A stretch of DNA of 64,000 bases, taken from NCBI GenBank assembly GCA_025059875.1, contig JANXCT010000004.1:115979-179978 (forward strand), given 5' to 3'. Below are positions 56,437 through 64,000 of this stretch, piece by piece (position 1 is the first letter of the stretch; each line of letters starts with the position of its first letter). The DNA comes from Candidatus Kapaibacterium sp. (GTDB lineage: Bacteria > Bacteroidota > Ignavibacteria > Kapaibacteriales > HRBIN21). Both the position numbers and the translations under genes were made by a program. Under the pieces are notes generated by a model. It searched no databases and was not told the origin of the DNA. It worked only from the letters and a program-made list of their open reading frames with translations.

Positions 56437-57132
56437 ATGGTAGTCGCTGTTGTCGCTGCCGCTGGATCGGGCACTCGCATAGGGGGTAAACTCCCTAAGC
56501 AGTTTCTCCACCTCTGCGGATACCCCTTGATTGTTTACTCTCTGCGCACCCTGCAGCTGGTCCCCAGCGTGGATGCTGTTCTCGTTACAGTTCCGCAAGG
56601 ATACGAGGAGTCCTTACTCCACCTCTGCCGCGAACAAGGGTTCACGAAGGTCCGTCGCATCGTGTGTGGCGGCCCAGAGCGCCAGGATTCGGTCGCCAAT
56701 GCCCTGCAGACAGAAGAGGTCGCCGGAGCAGACTATATCCTCGTCCACGACGCTGTGCGTCCCTTGGCTCCAGCGGAGCTCTTCGAGCGTGTCCTTGCAG
56801 CCGCACGTCGGCATGGAGCTGCGGTCCCCGGAGTTCCAGCCGTTGACACCATAAAGGAACTAGATGCCTGCAGGAACGTCCTCCGCACTCTCCCACGTGA
56901 ATCCCTTCGCTATATTCAAACCCCTCAGGCCTTCCGAAGCGATCTCCTCCTACGTGCTTATGCTGAAGCTACACAGAAAGGGCTCCGAGCCACCGATGAC
57001 GCTGCTCTTGTTGAGTTACTTGGACACCCCGTTTACGTCGTGGATGGCGCTCCAGAGAACATCAAGGTCACCTACCCCCACGACCTAATCGTCGCTGAAG
57101 CCCTGCTCCAAAGAGCTGCTGAGGTCGGATGA
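56437..57132 (+). CDS. ispD: 2-C-methyl-D-erythritol 4-phosphate cytidylyltransferase
   Basis: A 231-residue MEP-pathway enzyme. The CTP loop AAAGSGTRIGGKLPKQFL is at residues 8-25. RIVCGGPERQDSVANAL and DAVRPLAPAEL follow, then AVDTIKELD and the closing DGAPENIKVTYPHDL. It provides isoprenoids for squalene (hpnCD above) and for undecaprenyl lipid, matching its place between rodA and mtgA. Ten bases separate it from rodA; it overlaps mtgA in ATGA fashion. Confidence 0.96.
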   Translation: MVVAVVAAAGSGTRIGGKLPKQFLHLCGYPLIVYSLRTLQLVPSVDAVLVTVPQGYEESLLHLCREQGFTKVRRIVCGGPERQDSVANALQTEEVAGADYILVHDAVRPLAPAELFERVLAAARRHGAAVPGVPAVDTIKELDACRNVLRTLPRESLRYIQTPQAFRSDLLLRAYAEATQKGLRATDDAALVELLGHPVYVVDGAPENIKVTYPHDLIVAEALLQRAAEVG

Positions 57133-57842
57133 AGAAAGAAGCGTCCCGCTTCTGGTTGCGCCGTTTGGGAGCCTTCCTCGGCTATGGCTGTCTCTTCGGC
57201 TACACCGGTTCCGTCATCTGGGTATTACTCTATGCCGTTCTACCCCCACCCTGCACCCCGCTGATGGTGCAGCGGCTCGTAGAGGACCTCCTTCGGGGAG
57301 ATTGGGTGGGAATTTCCTACCGATGGACCCCAGCAGATGAGATAGCTCCGTGGCTCTTCCGAGCTCTCATCGCGGCCGAGGATGCTCGCTTCCTCCAGCA
57401 CTATGGGTTTGACTGGCAAGCCATCCAGCAAGCCCTTCGCCGGAACGAGCGCCTCCGCGGCCGCCGCCTCTATGGGGCTAGTACGATTTCCATGCAGACG
57501 GCAAAGAACGCCTTCCTTCTGCCAGCACGAACCTACCTTCGGAAAGCTGCAGAAGCCTACTTCACCGTGCTCATAGAGACCTTCTGGGGCAAGCGCCGTA
57601 TTCTGGAAGTGTACGCCAACATCATAGAGTGGGGCCCTGGAATCTATGGGGCTGAAGCCGCAGCACAACACTACTTCGGGAAATCGGCCCGAGACGTATC
57701 CCTGCGCGAGTCTTCCCTACTGGCAGCGGTCCTCCCAAATCCCCGCCGCTGGTCCCCAAGGACCCCAACGCCGTACATTCAGCGCCGTAGCGCCTGGGTG
57801 CGTGCCCGCATGAGCGTTGTGACAGCACCCGCGCGCCTTTGA
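57129..57842 (+). CDS. mtgA: Monofunctional peptidoglycan transglycosylase
   Basis: A 237-residue GT51 enzyme with an N-terminal anchor helix (about 15-36) and the periplasmic catalytic domain. Motifs in order are EDARFLQHYGFDW (catalytic Glu), GASTISMQTAKNAFL, RTYLRKAAEAYFTVLIE, KRRILEVYANIIEWGPGIYG and LAAVLPNPRRW. It extends glycan strands without a transpeptidase domain. The gene is coupled to ispD and is the last of the plus-strand group. Confidence 0.95.
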   Translation: MKKEASRFWLRRLGAFLGYGCLFGYTGSVIWVLLYAVLPPPCTPLMVQRLVEDLLRGDWVGISYRWTPADEIAPWLFRALIAAEDARFLQHYGFDWQAIQQALRRNERLRGRRLYGASTISMQTAKNAFLLPARTYLRKAAEAYFTVLIETFWGKRRILEVYANIIEWGPGIYGAEAAAQHYFGKSARDVSLRESSLLAAVLPNPRRWSPRTPTPYIQRRSAWVRARMSVVTAPARL

Positions 57843-57912
57843 AATGCCCCAAAGCCTAGCTGGAACACCTCTCCGGAGGCTGTGGAATGCCTCCCTACGG
57901 GCCAGGTAGAGT

Positions 57913-59619
57913 TTAGTCGTGCCCTTCGCGTGGAGGAGACGACTCCCCAAGGATATCCTCCGGGCTGAACTGTGCCCTTCGCCAAGGCTCGAAAAGATGC
58001 TTGACCCGCGTACGCTGATACTTGCCTGTCGTCGTCACCGGCAGCTCATTGGTGAAGAGCACGACCTTCGGCGCCTTGTGGAATGGTAGGTGGAGCGCGC
58101 AGAAACGCCGGATTTCCTCTGGAGACGCCCCCTCTTCCGGGATGACGAGCGCTCCCACCTCCTCACCGTAGAGCTCATGCTCAAATCCAACTGCGATACC
58201 AGCACGCACTCCCGGTGCTCGGGCTATGACCTCATCGATCTCCAGCGGCGAGATGTTCACCCCTCCACGGATGATGAGCTCCTTGATCCGCCCCGTGATG
58301 AAGAAGTACCGGCGCCCTTGGGCATCGGTACGGTAAAAACCCTCGTCTCCGCTACGGAACCAGCCGTACGTGAAAGCCTCCTCATTTGCCCGAGGGTTAG
58401 CAAAGTAGCCCTTCATGACGTTCCATCCCCGGATGACGATCTCGCCCCGCTCACCTTCGGGAAGCTCGTTACCCGAACGGTCGTGGATGGTCATCTCGTT
58501 ACAAGGAATCGCCACCCCAATGCTAGGGAAGCCGTAGTCTTGCATCCAGTGCGTATGCTCCTTCCAATCCTGTCCAACCGGCAGGAAGCAAGAGTAGCAC
58601 GTCGTCTCCGAGAGCCCGTAGCCGTGGATGATAGGGATACGGTAGGTCTGCTCAAAGCGCTGTGCCAGTTCACACGTCAACGGCCCAGCCCCACAGATGA
58701 TGTGGCGGAAACCATTCTGCACAGCATTCAGCGGATCAGCCCCAGCCTCCAACAGGAACGCCAGTATCGTTGGGACGATAGACACGATGTGCACACCCTC
58801 TGCTACGATACGCGGGAAGAAGTACTCCGTCTGGAACTTCCGGTTCAGCACAACCGATGCTCCGACAAGAAACGGGGTGACATGGGTCACAACGATACCG
58901 TTGACATGGTGGACTGGTAGGACGCACATCATGCGCGTCGCTGCATCAATCCCATGCCATTGGGCAATGTCGTAGCCATCCGCGAAGAGGTTTCTCTGCA
59001 CGAGCATGACTCCCTTGGGGAGCCCCGTCGTCCCACTCGTGTAAACGATGAGGGCTTCATGCTCCCGAAAGTCACCTTCTTCTGGGATTGACTCAGGTTC
59101 GCGACGGCACAACAGCGCATGGAAGCCATCCTGTCGAGCTTCGTCCGCATAGACAGGGATAACCTCCACGCCATCTGGGCAGAACTCGGACAGCCGCTCA
59201 ATATACTCCTCACGGCAGAAGAGGAGCCGCGCTTCGGAATTCTCCAGGATGTAACGCAGCCGGTGATTCTCCTCCGTCATGTTTAAGGGGACTACGCATG
59301 CCCCAATGCTCCAGGCAGCGAAGTATTGCACGATTGTGTCCGGATGGTTATGGGCAGCAGTCGCGATCCTCATACCAGACCGAATACCGCAGTGGCGCAG
59401 AAGGCTTGCCGTTAGCAGCACTCGGCGAGCAAACTCACCGTACGTATACTGGGAGCGCTGACCGTGCTCGTCGTAAAACACCAGAAACACTCTCTCAGGG
59501 TGCTCCTCAGCCCGCGCTCTAAGCACAGCCCCAATAGAGGCGAACGGGAAAGCAGCCTGCTCTGGAGGCACACCACGTACTGTTTGGGCCTGACGAATCC
59601 GTTCTTCCAGACTCACCAT
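57913..59619 (-). CDS. AMP-dependent acyl-CoA ligase
   Basis: A 568-residue ANL-superfamily enzyme that activates a carboxylic acid via acyl-AMP. Core motifs are YTSGTTGLPKGVM (P-loop), GYGLSETTC, GWFRSGDEGF, then ITGRIKELIIRGGVNISP (hinge and A8) and the catalytic lysine in TGKYQR. The substrate pocket is not diagnostic; medium or long fatty acids are usual for this group. The start at 59619 follows the promoter-like box by 51 bases; the frame is open further upstream. No fadE or fadAB genes are nearby. Confidence 0.88.
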   Translation of the reverse strand: MVSLEERIRQAQTVRGVPPEQAAFPFASIGAVLRARAEEHPERVFLVFYDEHGQRSQYTYGEFARRVLLTASLLRHCGIRSGMRIATAAHNHPDTIVQYFAAWSIGACVVPLNMTEENHRLRYILENSEARLLFCREEYIERLSEFCPDGVEVIPVYADEARQDGFHALLCRREPESIPEEGDFREHEALIVYTSGTTGLPKGVMLVQRNLFADGYDIAQWHGIDAATRMMCVLPVHHVNGIVVTHVTPFLVGASVVLNRKFQTEYFFPRIVAEGVHIVSIVPTILAFLLEAGADPLNAVQNGFRHIICGAGPLTCELAQRFEQTYRIPIIHGYGLSETTCYSCFLPVGQDWKEHTHWMQDYGFPSIGVAIPCNEMTIHDRSGNELPEGERGEIVIRGWNVMKGYFANPRANEEAFTYGWFRSGDEGFYRTDAQGRRYFFITGRIKELIIRGGVNISPLEIDEVIARAPGVRAGIAVGFEHELYGEEVGALVIPEEGASPEEIRRFCALHLPFHKAPKVVLFTNELPVTTTGKYQRTRVKHLFEPWRRAQFSPEDILGESSPPREGHD

Positions 59620-59669
59620 GGAAGATTCCGTCCAGACCGTACTACATCTGCTCCGGCCGCAACGACCAG

Positions 59670-59677
59670 CAAAAATA
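59670..59677 (-). promoter_or_regulatory. Candidate -7 promoter box of the acyl-CoA ligase gene
   Basis: Minus-strand TATTTTTG, 51 bases before the ATG at 59619. Confidence 0.45.
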
Positions 59678-59687
59678 CACGCTCCCC

Positions 59688-60626
59688 CTATCTGGCATGT
59701 GCCCGGCGGACGCTCCAGTGGAGCAGCCATGGTGGCTCCACTCGGAAGACCTCAGCCCCCTCCGGCGCTACAATCTGGACACCGACTCTTCCTACAGTAT
59801 CTTGGAGCAACTCCGTATAGGACACCGTAGCGCGGAGATCATGAGCCGCTATGGCGAGCACCTTCTCCAGCGGTCCGCGGAGCCACACTCGTACACGGCG
59901 AGGCATCACCAGGTGTTCAGCTATTGCCGGGCTCAGGACAATCTCCACCGGAACATCTTCGATGCAAACCTCTGCCTCTGGCTCGAGCTGCACAGAGACT
60001 TGGACCTGCACGGGGAAGGCCTCAACAGGGGCAGAAGATTGGAGAACGACAGGAACTCCAACCCGAAGCTCTCCACTCTGCGGAACTATAGCTACTGGTG
60101 CCGTCCGCGCCGCAGAAAGCGCGGGAATTACGCTCTCCGCTCCTCGAACTTGTATGCTCTCCGGCTCGACATGAAGCCTCGTCAGGACGAATCCCTCGGG
60201 TACCGCCGCACGAAGCTCTGGAACAACGGGGACTGAGCGGACAACGGCTCGTTCAATGGACAACGTTAGCGTGTCGGGAGAGAGATGTAGGAGGCTGACG
60301 CCGCTGGGCAAGCCCAAAGAGCGCGTCATTTGTACCCTCCCAACCCCAACGACGCCTGGTAATGGAACCTCTGGAACGGGCACAACCATCTCCCGAGGCC
60401 GATTCCATAGCTCCACCCCAATCAGTCGCCAACCCGTAGCCTGAACATGAACCTCAACACTCGGTGGCACGGGGGTAGCTAACGCAGTTTCCGGAGGAAG
60501 CTGGATACGGAGCGGCACAGAAAGCACGGCAACGTAGTCCTGCTCCAGCTTGATGTAGACCCAGAACACTAAAGCTGCTGCAAGAGCCAATGCAACGCTA
60601 CGAGCCCTCCTCCAGCCGTGCTCCAT
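59688..60626 (-). CDS. YbbR-like domain protein
   Basis: A 312-residue membrane-anchored protein: one N-terminal helix (SVALALAAALVFWVYIKL) and three predicted YbbR beta-domains, with repeated phrases such as PPSVEVHVQATGW, PESIQVRGAESV and PRRVRVWLRGPLE. In Firmicutes YbbR (CdaR) regulates the cyclic-di-AMP cyclase CdaA; no cdaA lies nearby. Only one base separates it from dnaG, so it belongs to the folB-folK-dnaG operon. Confidence 0.8.
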   Translation of the reverse strand: MEHGWRRARSVALALAAALVFWVYIKLEQDYVAVLSVPLRIQLPPETALATPVPPSVEVHVQATGWRLIGVELWNRPREMVVPVPEVPLPGVVGVGRVQMTRSLGLPSGVSLLHLSPDTLTLSIERAVVRSVPVVPELRAAVPEGFVLTRLHVEPESIQVRGAESVIPALSAARTAPVAIVPQSGELRVGVPVVLQSSAPVEAFPVQVQVSVQLEPEAEVCIEDVPVEIVLSPAIAEHLVMPRRVRVWLRGPLEKVLAIAAHDLRATVSYTELLQDTVGRVGVQIVAPEGAEVFRVEPPWLLHWSVRRAHAR

Positions 60627-60627
60627 T

Positions 60628-62466
60628 CTATCCCGCTAGCTGTCGCAGCACCTTCTGGCGCTCCTCTGCTAAGTGCTGGATCTCCTCCAGGAGCCGACGC
60701 TGCTCTTCCCACGATTCAACGGAACCTTGCCGGGAACGGAGTTGCTGGAGCTGTTCCTCTATCTTCCTCAGCCTCAGCCGCAAGAGACCCTCCTCCAAGA
60801 GACGGCGAGCACTGAGTTGCATGGTATCGTACGTGTACTGCTTCCAGTTCTGGCTTGGAGCCTCGCGGACGATGGCAAGCTCCAAGAGCTGCTGCCAAAG
60901 CTCACTCTGCTGGAGCTCCTCTTTAGCGATGAGTGCCGCCAGCGGATCGCCGTACTGCTCCGCAAGGTTGCACAGTAGGTCCCAGAGCTGTTGCGCCGGC
61001 TCAGAGACGAGCGCTGCTCGAATGGCGGCTTTGTCAACCTCCGCCCATGCAGAGTTAAGAACCACCCGAAAGAGCTGCTGCTCTTCTGGAAGCATCTTAG
61101 GCGGAGCCGGTGAGATCGCCGTCGACGGTGTCGGCAGCGATGCTGCAGGTGCTGTCTGTTGCAGCGACTGAGTCCGCCTCTGGCGGGCTAGCTCCTCGTA
61201 CAGAAGTGATTCCGACAACCCAAAGCGAGATGCAACATGGCGAATCAGAAAGTCGTGCATGAGCCGATCAGGAACCGCCGCAATGAGCCGGATGCTGTGC
61301 CGCACTGCCTCTGCCTGCCCGGCTGGTGTCTGCAGCTTCCCCTGACGCTGGTAGTGCTGCAGGACGAAGTCCAGAAACGGTACGGCATGCCGGATGCGTA
61401 AGCGGAATGCCTCCTCCCCTTGTAGTCGGACAAAACTGTCTGGGTCTTCTCCTTCTGGCAACGTTACGATGCTGACCTCAAAGCCCTCCTGGAGAGCCAG
61501 CTCCAATGCACGGAGCGTAGCTTGTTGACCAGCACGGTCAGCGTCGTAGACCACGAAGAGCTGCCGACAGTAACGCCGGAGTAGCCGTAGTTGCTCCACC
61601 GTTAGTGCCGTTCCCGCTGTCGCCACAGCCGCCCGAATTCCAGCTTGGTGGAGCGAAAGGACATCCATGTACCCCTCTACCAACAGGGCGTATCCCTGCG
61701 AACGGAGAGCATCCCGCGCTTGGTACAGCCCGTAGAGGACCTTACCCTTGTCGTACACGAGCGTCGTAGGCGAGTTCACGTACTTAGGACCTGCCTCCTC
61801 TTCCCGAAGTCGCCGGGCACCGAACCCAATGACCCGACCGATAGAGTCGTAGATCGGGAAGATTAGGCGGTGACGAAACCGGTCATAGCGATTCCCTTGC
61901 GGCTCTGCTTGCACAATCAGACCTGCTTCCACACCGACGGTGTCATGGAAGCCGCGCCGCCGCAGGTGCTGTAACAGCGCATCCCATTGGTCGGGAGCAT
62001 ATCCCACTTTGAAGGTCCGGAGCGTCTCCGTCGTCAATCCCCGGCTGTAGGCGTACGCACGAGCTGGAGCACCCTCGGGACGAAAGAGCAGCTCATGGTA
62101 GAATTCAGCAGCCACCTGCAGCGCCTTGTAGAGCAAGGTCGAGAGATCGTTTCTCTGGGTATCCCTCCCTTCCTCTTCTGGAATCGACAGACCGACCCTT
62201 TCGGCTAAAAACCGCACCGCCTCAGGGAAACTCATTCGGTAGTACTCCATGACGAACGTCACGGCATTGCCCCCTTTGCCGCATCCAAAGCACTTGAAGA
62301 TGCCCCACTCGGGGTGTATGAAGAATGAGGGCGTTTTCTCTTGGTGGAACGGGCAGAGCCCAACGTAGTTCCTGCCTACCCGCTTCAACGAGACCACTTC
62401 CCCGACGAGTTCTACGAGGTCTACTCGTTGCCGAAGCTGCTCAATGAGCCACTCAGGGAAGGGCAT
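60628..62466 (-). CDS. dnaG: DNA primase
   Basis: A 612-residue DnaG. The CHC2 zinc finger has Cys38, His41, Cys59 and Cys62 (CPFHQEKTPSFF, FKCFGCGKGG). The catalytic core is present, with the Toprim domain VEGYMDVLSLHQAGI, TAGTAL and YDADRAGQ. A C-terminal helicase-binding region from about 440 has long helices and a Gln-rich linker. It overlaps folK by 14 bases. rpoD, a common neighbour, is absent. Confidence 0.96.
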   Translation of the reverse strand: MPFPEWLIEQLRQRVDLVELVGEVVSLKRVGRNYVGLCPFHQEKTPSFFIHPEWGIFKCFGCGKGGNAVTFVMEYYRMSFPEAVRFLAERVGLSIPEEEGRDTQRNDLSTLLYKALQVAAEFYHELLFRPEGAPARAYAYSRGLTTETLRTFKVGYAPDQWDALLQHLRRRGFHDTVGVEAGLIVQAEPQGNRYDRFRHRLIFPIYDSIGRVIGFGARRLREEEAGPKYVNSPTTLVYDKGKVLYGLYQARDALRSQGYALLVEGYMDVLSLHQAGIRAAVATAGTALTVEQLRLLRRYCRQLFVVYDADRAGQQATLRALELALQEGFEVSIVTLPEGEDPDSFVRLQGEEAFRLRIRHAVPFLDFVLQHYQRQGKLQTPAGQAEAVRHSIRLIAAVPDRLMHDFLIRHVASRFGLSESLLYEELARQRRTQSLQQTAPAASLPTPSTAISPAPPKMLPEEQQLFRVVLNSAWAEVDKAAIRAALVSEPAQQLWDLLCNLAEQYGDPLAALIAKEELQQSELWQQLLELAIVREAPSQNWKQYTYDTMQLSARRLLEEGLLRLRLRKIEEQLQQLRSRQGSVESWEEQRRLLEEIQHLAEERQKVLRQLAG

Positions 62467-62971
62467 CGGCCCACCTCATCCCCTCAAGGCGAGCGTAGAG
62501 ACGAACCCAAGCAGAATCTCGGCACTCATCGAGCAACTCTCGAAGACTCTTGCCCAACAAGGGGTGGCGGAACTCTGAGGCTATCTCCACAGCCGGAACT
62601 AACACGAACCGGCGTAGATGCAAGGATGGATGTGGCACCACGAGATGCTCTGCCCGCAGAATAAGCCCTCCGTACAACAGTAGGTCCACGTCCAGCGGAC
62701 GCACAGGAGAAGGCTCCCGGTGGCGAGTACGCCCTGCCCGACGTTCGATTTCCACGCAGAATGCCCACAGCTCCTCCTCAGGCAGAGATGTCTGAATCCA
62801 GACGACCGCATTGCAGAACGGTGGGGTATCTTCTGGCAAAGCCCATGGCTGAGTTTCGTAGAGAGAGGAGCAGCGAACGAGACTCCCTACCTCTTCAAGC
62901 TCTGCAAGGGCTGCGTTCAGCAGCTGCAAGCGATTTCCCTGATTGCTCCCCAAGCCCAGCAAGGCATCCAT
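62453..62971 (-). CDS. folK: 2-amino-4-hydroxy-6-hydroxymethyldihydropteridine pyrophosphokinase
   Basis: A 172-residue HPPK for folate synthesis. It begins with LLGLGSNQGNR; the signature RPLDVDLLLYGG carries the two Mg-binding aspartates, and VVPHPSLHLRRFVLVPAVEI follows. It ends with dnaG starting inside it. folB is 28 bases upstream on the same strand, and the pair catalyses successive steps. Confidence 0.95.
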   Translation of the reverse strand: MDALLGLGSNQGNRLQLLNAALAELEEVGSLVRCSSLYETQPWALPEDTPPFCNAVVWIQTSLPEEELWAFCVEIERRAGRTRHREPSPVRPLDVDLLLYGGLILRAEHLVVPHPSLHLRRFVLVPAVEIASEFRHPLLGKSLRELLDECRDSAWVRLYARLEGMRWADALP

Positions 62972-62999
62972 CTATGCGCGCGGATTGTTCCAGCTGTGC

Positions 63000-63389
63000 C
63001 TACTGCTGGGGATCTCTCAACTCCAAGCGCTCTGCCTCCTGCTCTACCTCCACGTACTCCACAGCATATCGGAGCGGCACGTAGAGCTTTCGCACTCGGA
63101 CCCGAGCCCTCTGGACGGTTGGAAAGTCGCGTAGAAGGGCTGTTAGGATGCGATGGGCGAGTGTCTCCAGAAGATGGTACGCATTCTCGTGGACCACGCG
63201 CTGGATACACTCCACCACCTGTTCGTAGTTGAGCGCATAGCGCAGACTATCAGACTGGATAGCTGGCTGAGCGTCGTACCAAAGTTCTGCGTCGACTTGA
63301 AACTTGCCTCCTAGCAACCGCTCCGCGTCCCGGGCACCGTGGTAGGCGTAAAATTCAGCACTGTGGATGTAGAGCCGGCAGAGAGCCAT
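63000..63389 (-). CDS. folB: Dihydroneopterin aldolase
   Basis: A 129-residue aldolase that cleaves dihydroneopterin to the HPPK substrate. The conserved YAYHGARDAERLLGGKFQVDAE opens the fold, NYEQVVECIQRVV and LLETLAHRI follow, and the catalytic lysine lies in RVRKLYVPLR. It heads the folB-folK-dnaG-ybbR group and begins 46 bases beyond the 5S rRNA 3' end. No own promoter match is visible, so it may depend on weak read-through or an unseen promoter. Confidence 0.92.
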   Translation of the reverse strand: MALCRLYIHSAEFYAYHGARDAERLLGGKFQVDAELWYDAQPAIQSDSLRYALNYEQVVECIQRVVHENAYHLLETLAHRILTALLRDFPTVQRARVRVRKLYVPLRYAVEYVEVEQEAERLELRDPQQ

Positions 63390-63424
63390 CTCGTGGGGAG
63401 AAGGAAAGGCCAGGAGGGAGTATG

Positions 63425-63434
63425 AAAAAAAGAA
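63425..63434 (-). terminator. T-run at the 3' end of 5S rRNA
   Basis: On the minus strand TTCTTTTTTT follows the closing helix of 5S directly, so the rRNA terminal stem plus the T-run can act as the terminator of the rRNA operon. Confidence 0.6.
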
Positions 63435-63435
63435 C

Positions 63436-63555
<120 letters not shown>

Positions 63556-63680
63556 GGAGTACTACCTTTTTGGGTAAAGGAGGGGAGCAGAAGAGCGGTC
63601 CAAGCTTCAGAGAGAAGCTTCTGAGAGTAGGCGCCCGCAGAACCGCTACGCACCAGACAAGCGCCAGAGCCCAACAGGGA
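63556..63680 (-). other. 23S-5S spacer
   Basis: About 125 bases with no tRNA. AAGCTTCAGAGAGAAGCTT near 63602-63620 is a short inverted repeat that could be a processing site. Confidence 0.5.

Positions 63681-64000
<320 letters not shown>

Overview
The window reads as chromosome of a Gram-negative bacterium of the Bacteroidota/Chlorobiota (FCB) group, most like Kapabacteria or Ignavibacteria-type lineages. The clues are a DUF6029-type outer-membrane barrel, a type III glutamine synthetase, a secreted protein with a T9SS-type C-terminal tail, hopanoid-type HpnC/HpnD, and a recurring TA(N)nTTTG box just upstream of operon heads, as in Bacteroidota promoters. The species is not identifiable from sequence alone. 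Most of the window is dense housekeeping sequence, with many ATGA or TGATG stop/start overlaps and convergent genes that overlap by about 4 bases.

Layout. 0-8.4 kb (+): purN, an EF-G-like GTPase with altered G motifs, nuoJ-nuoK, hpnC-hpnD (squalene route) and polA, whose proofreading residues are gone. 8.4-9.1 kb: a gene-poor gap with a strong intrinsic terminator. 9.1-13.9 kb (+): an Lrp/AsnC regulator, type III glutamine synthetase, recX and a PD40-OmpA protein. 13.8-18.2 kb (-): a tightly overlapped operon of zinc-ribbon membrane protein, purL, coaE, hotdog thioesterase and an FtsE-like ATPase.

18.2-22.9 kb is the accessory zone. Two tandem genes encode surface fibres of 15-residue YadA-type head repeats followed by a peptidase_S74 self-cleaving chaperone and a coiled coil. 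The first is intact. The second is broken by a perfect 13-bp tandem duplication and a G8 tract. Both are followed by an imperfect copy of the same roughly 190-bp noncoding module.

22.9-35 kb: a TlpA-like thioredoxin and DUF6029 barrel pair, a dicarboxylate/amino-acid symporter, then yggS-punA-lipoprotein-pta, convergent alaS, pth and a two-repeat T9SS-tail protein. 35-47.5 kb: DedA, SDR, XRE-cupin, maf, a lone sugar-ABC permease, a divergent plsY-like gene, a decayed Yip1 gene, UPF0173 hydrolase, cobalamin adenosyltransferase, nadA, a YfhO-type membrane protein, HAD, def and pdxH.

47.6-53.1 kb is a second degenerate zone. A large multi-PAS/GAF histidine kinase and an adjacent response-regulator-kinase hybrid are interrupted by several frameshifts (one a perfect 7-bp tandem duplication) and an in-frame TAG. 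The last reading frame runs into an antisense tRNA-Arg(CCT). 53.1-64 kb returns to housekeeping: an orphan ABC ATPase, purC, rodA, ispD, mtgA, an acyl-CoA ligase, ybbR, dnaG, folK and folB, then 5S rRNA and the 3' part of 23S rRNA, all of the rRNA on the minus strand.

The most distinctive biology is the tandem fibre locus with its shared 3' module. Next are the repeated small tandem duplications that have broken sensory or surface genes, and the promoter box that sometimes lies so close to the start codon that leaderless mRNAs are implied.
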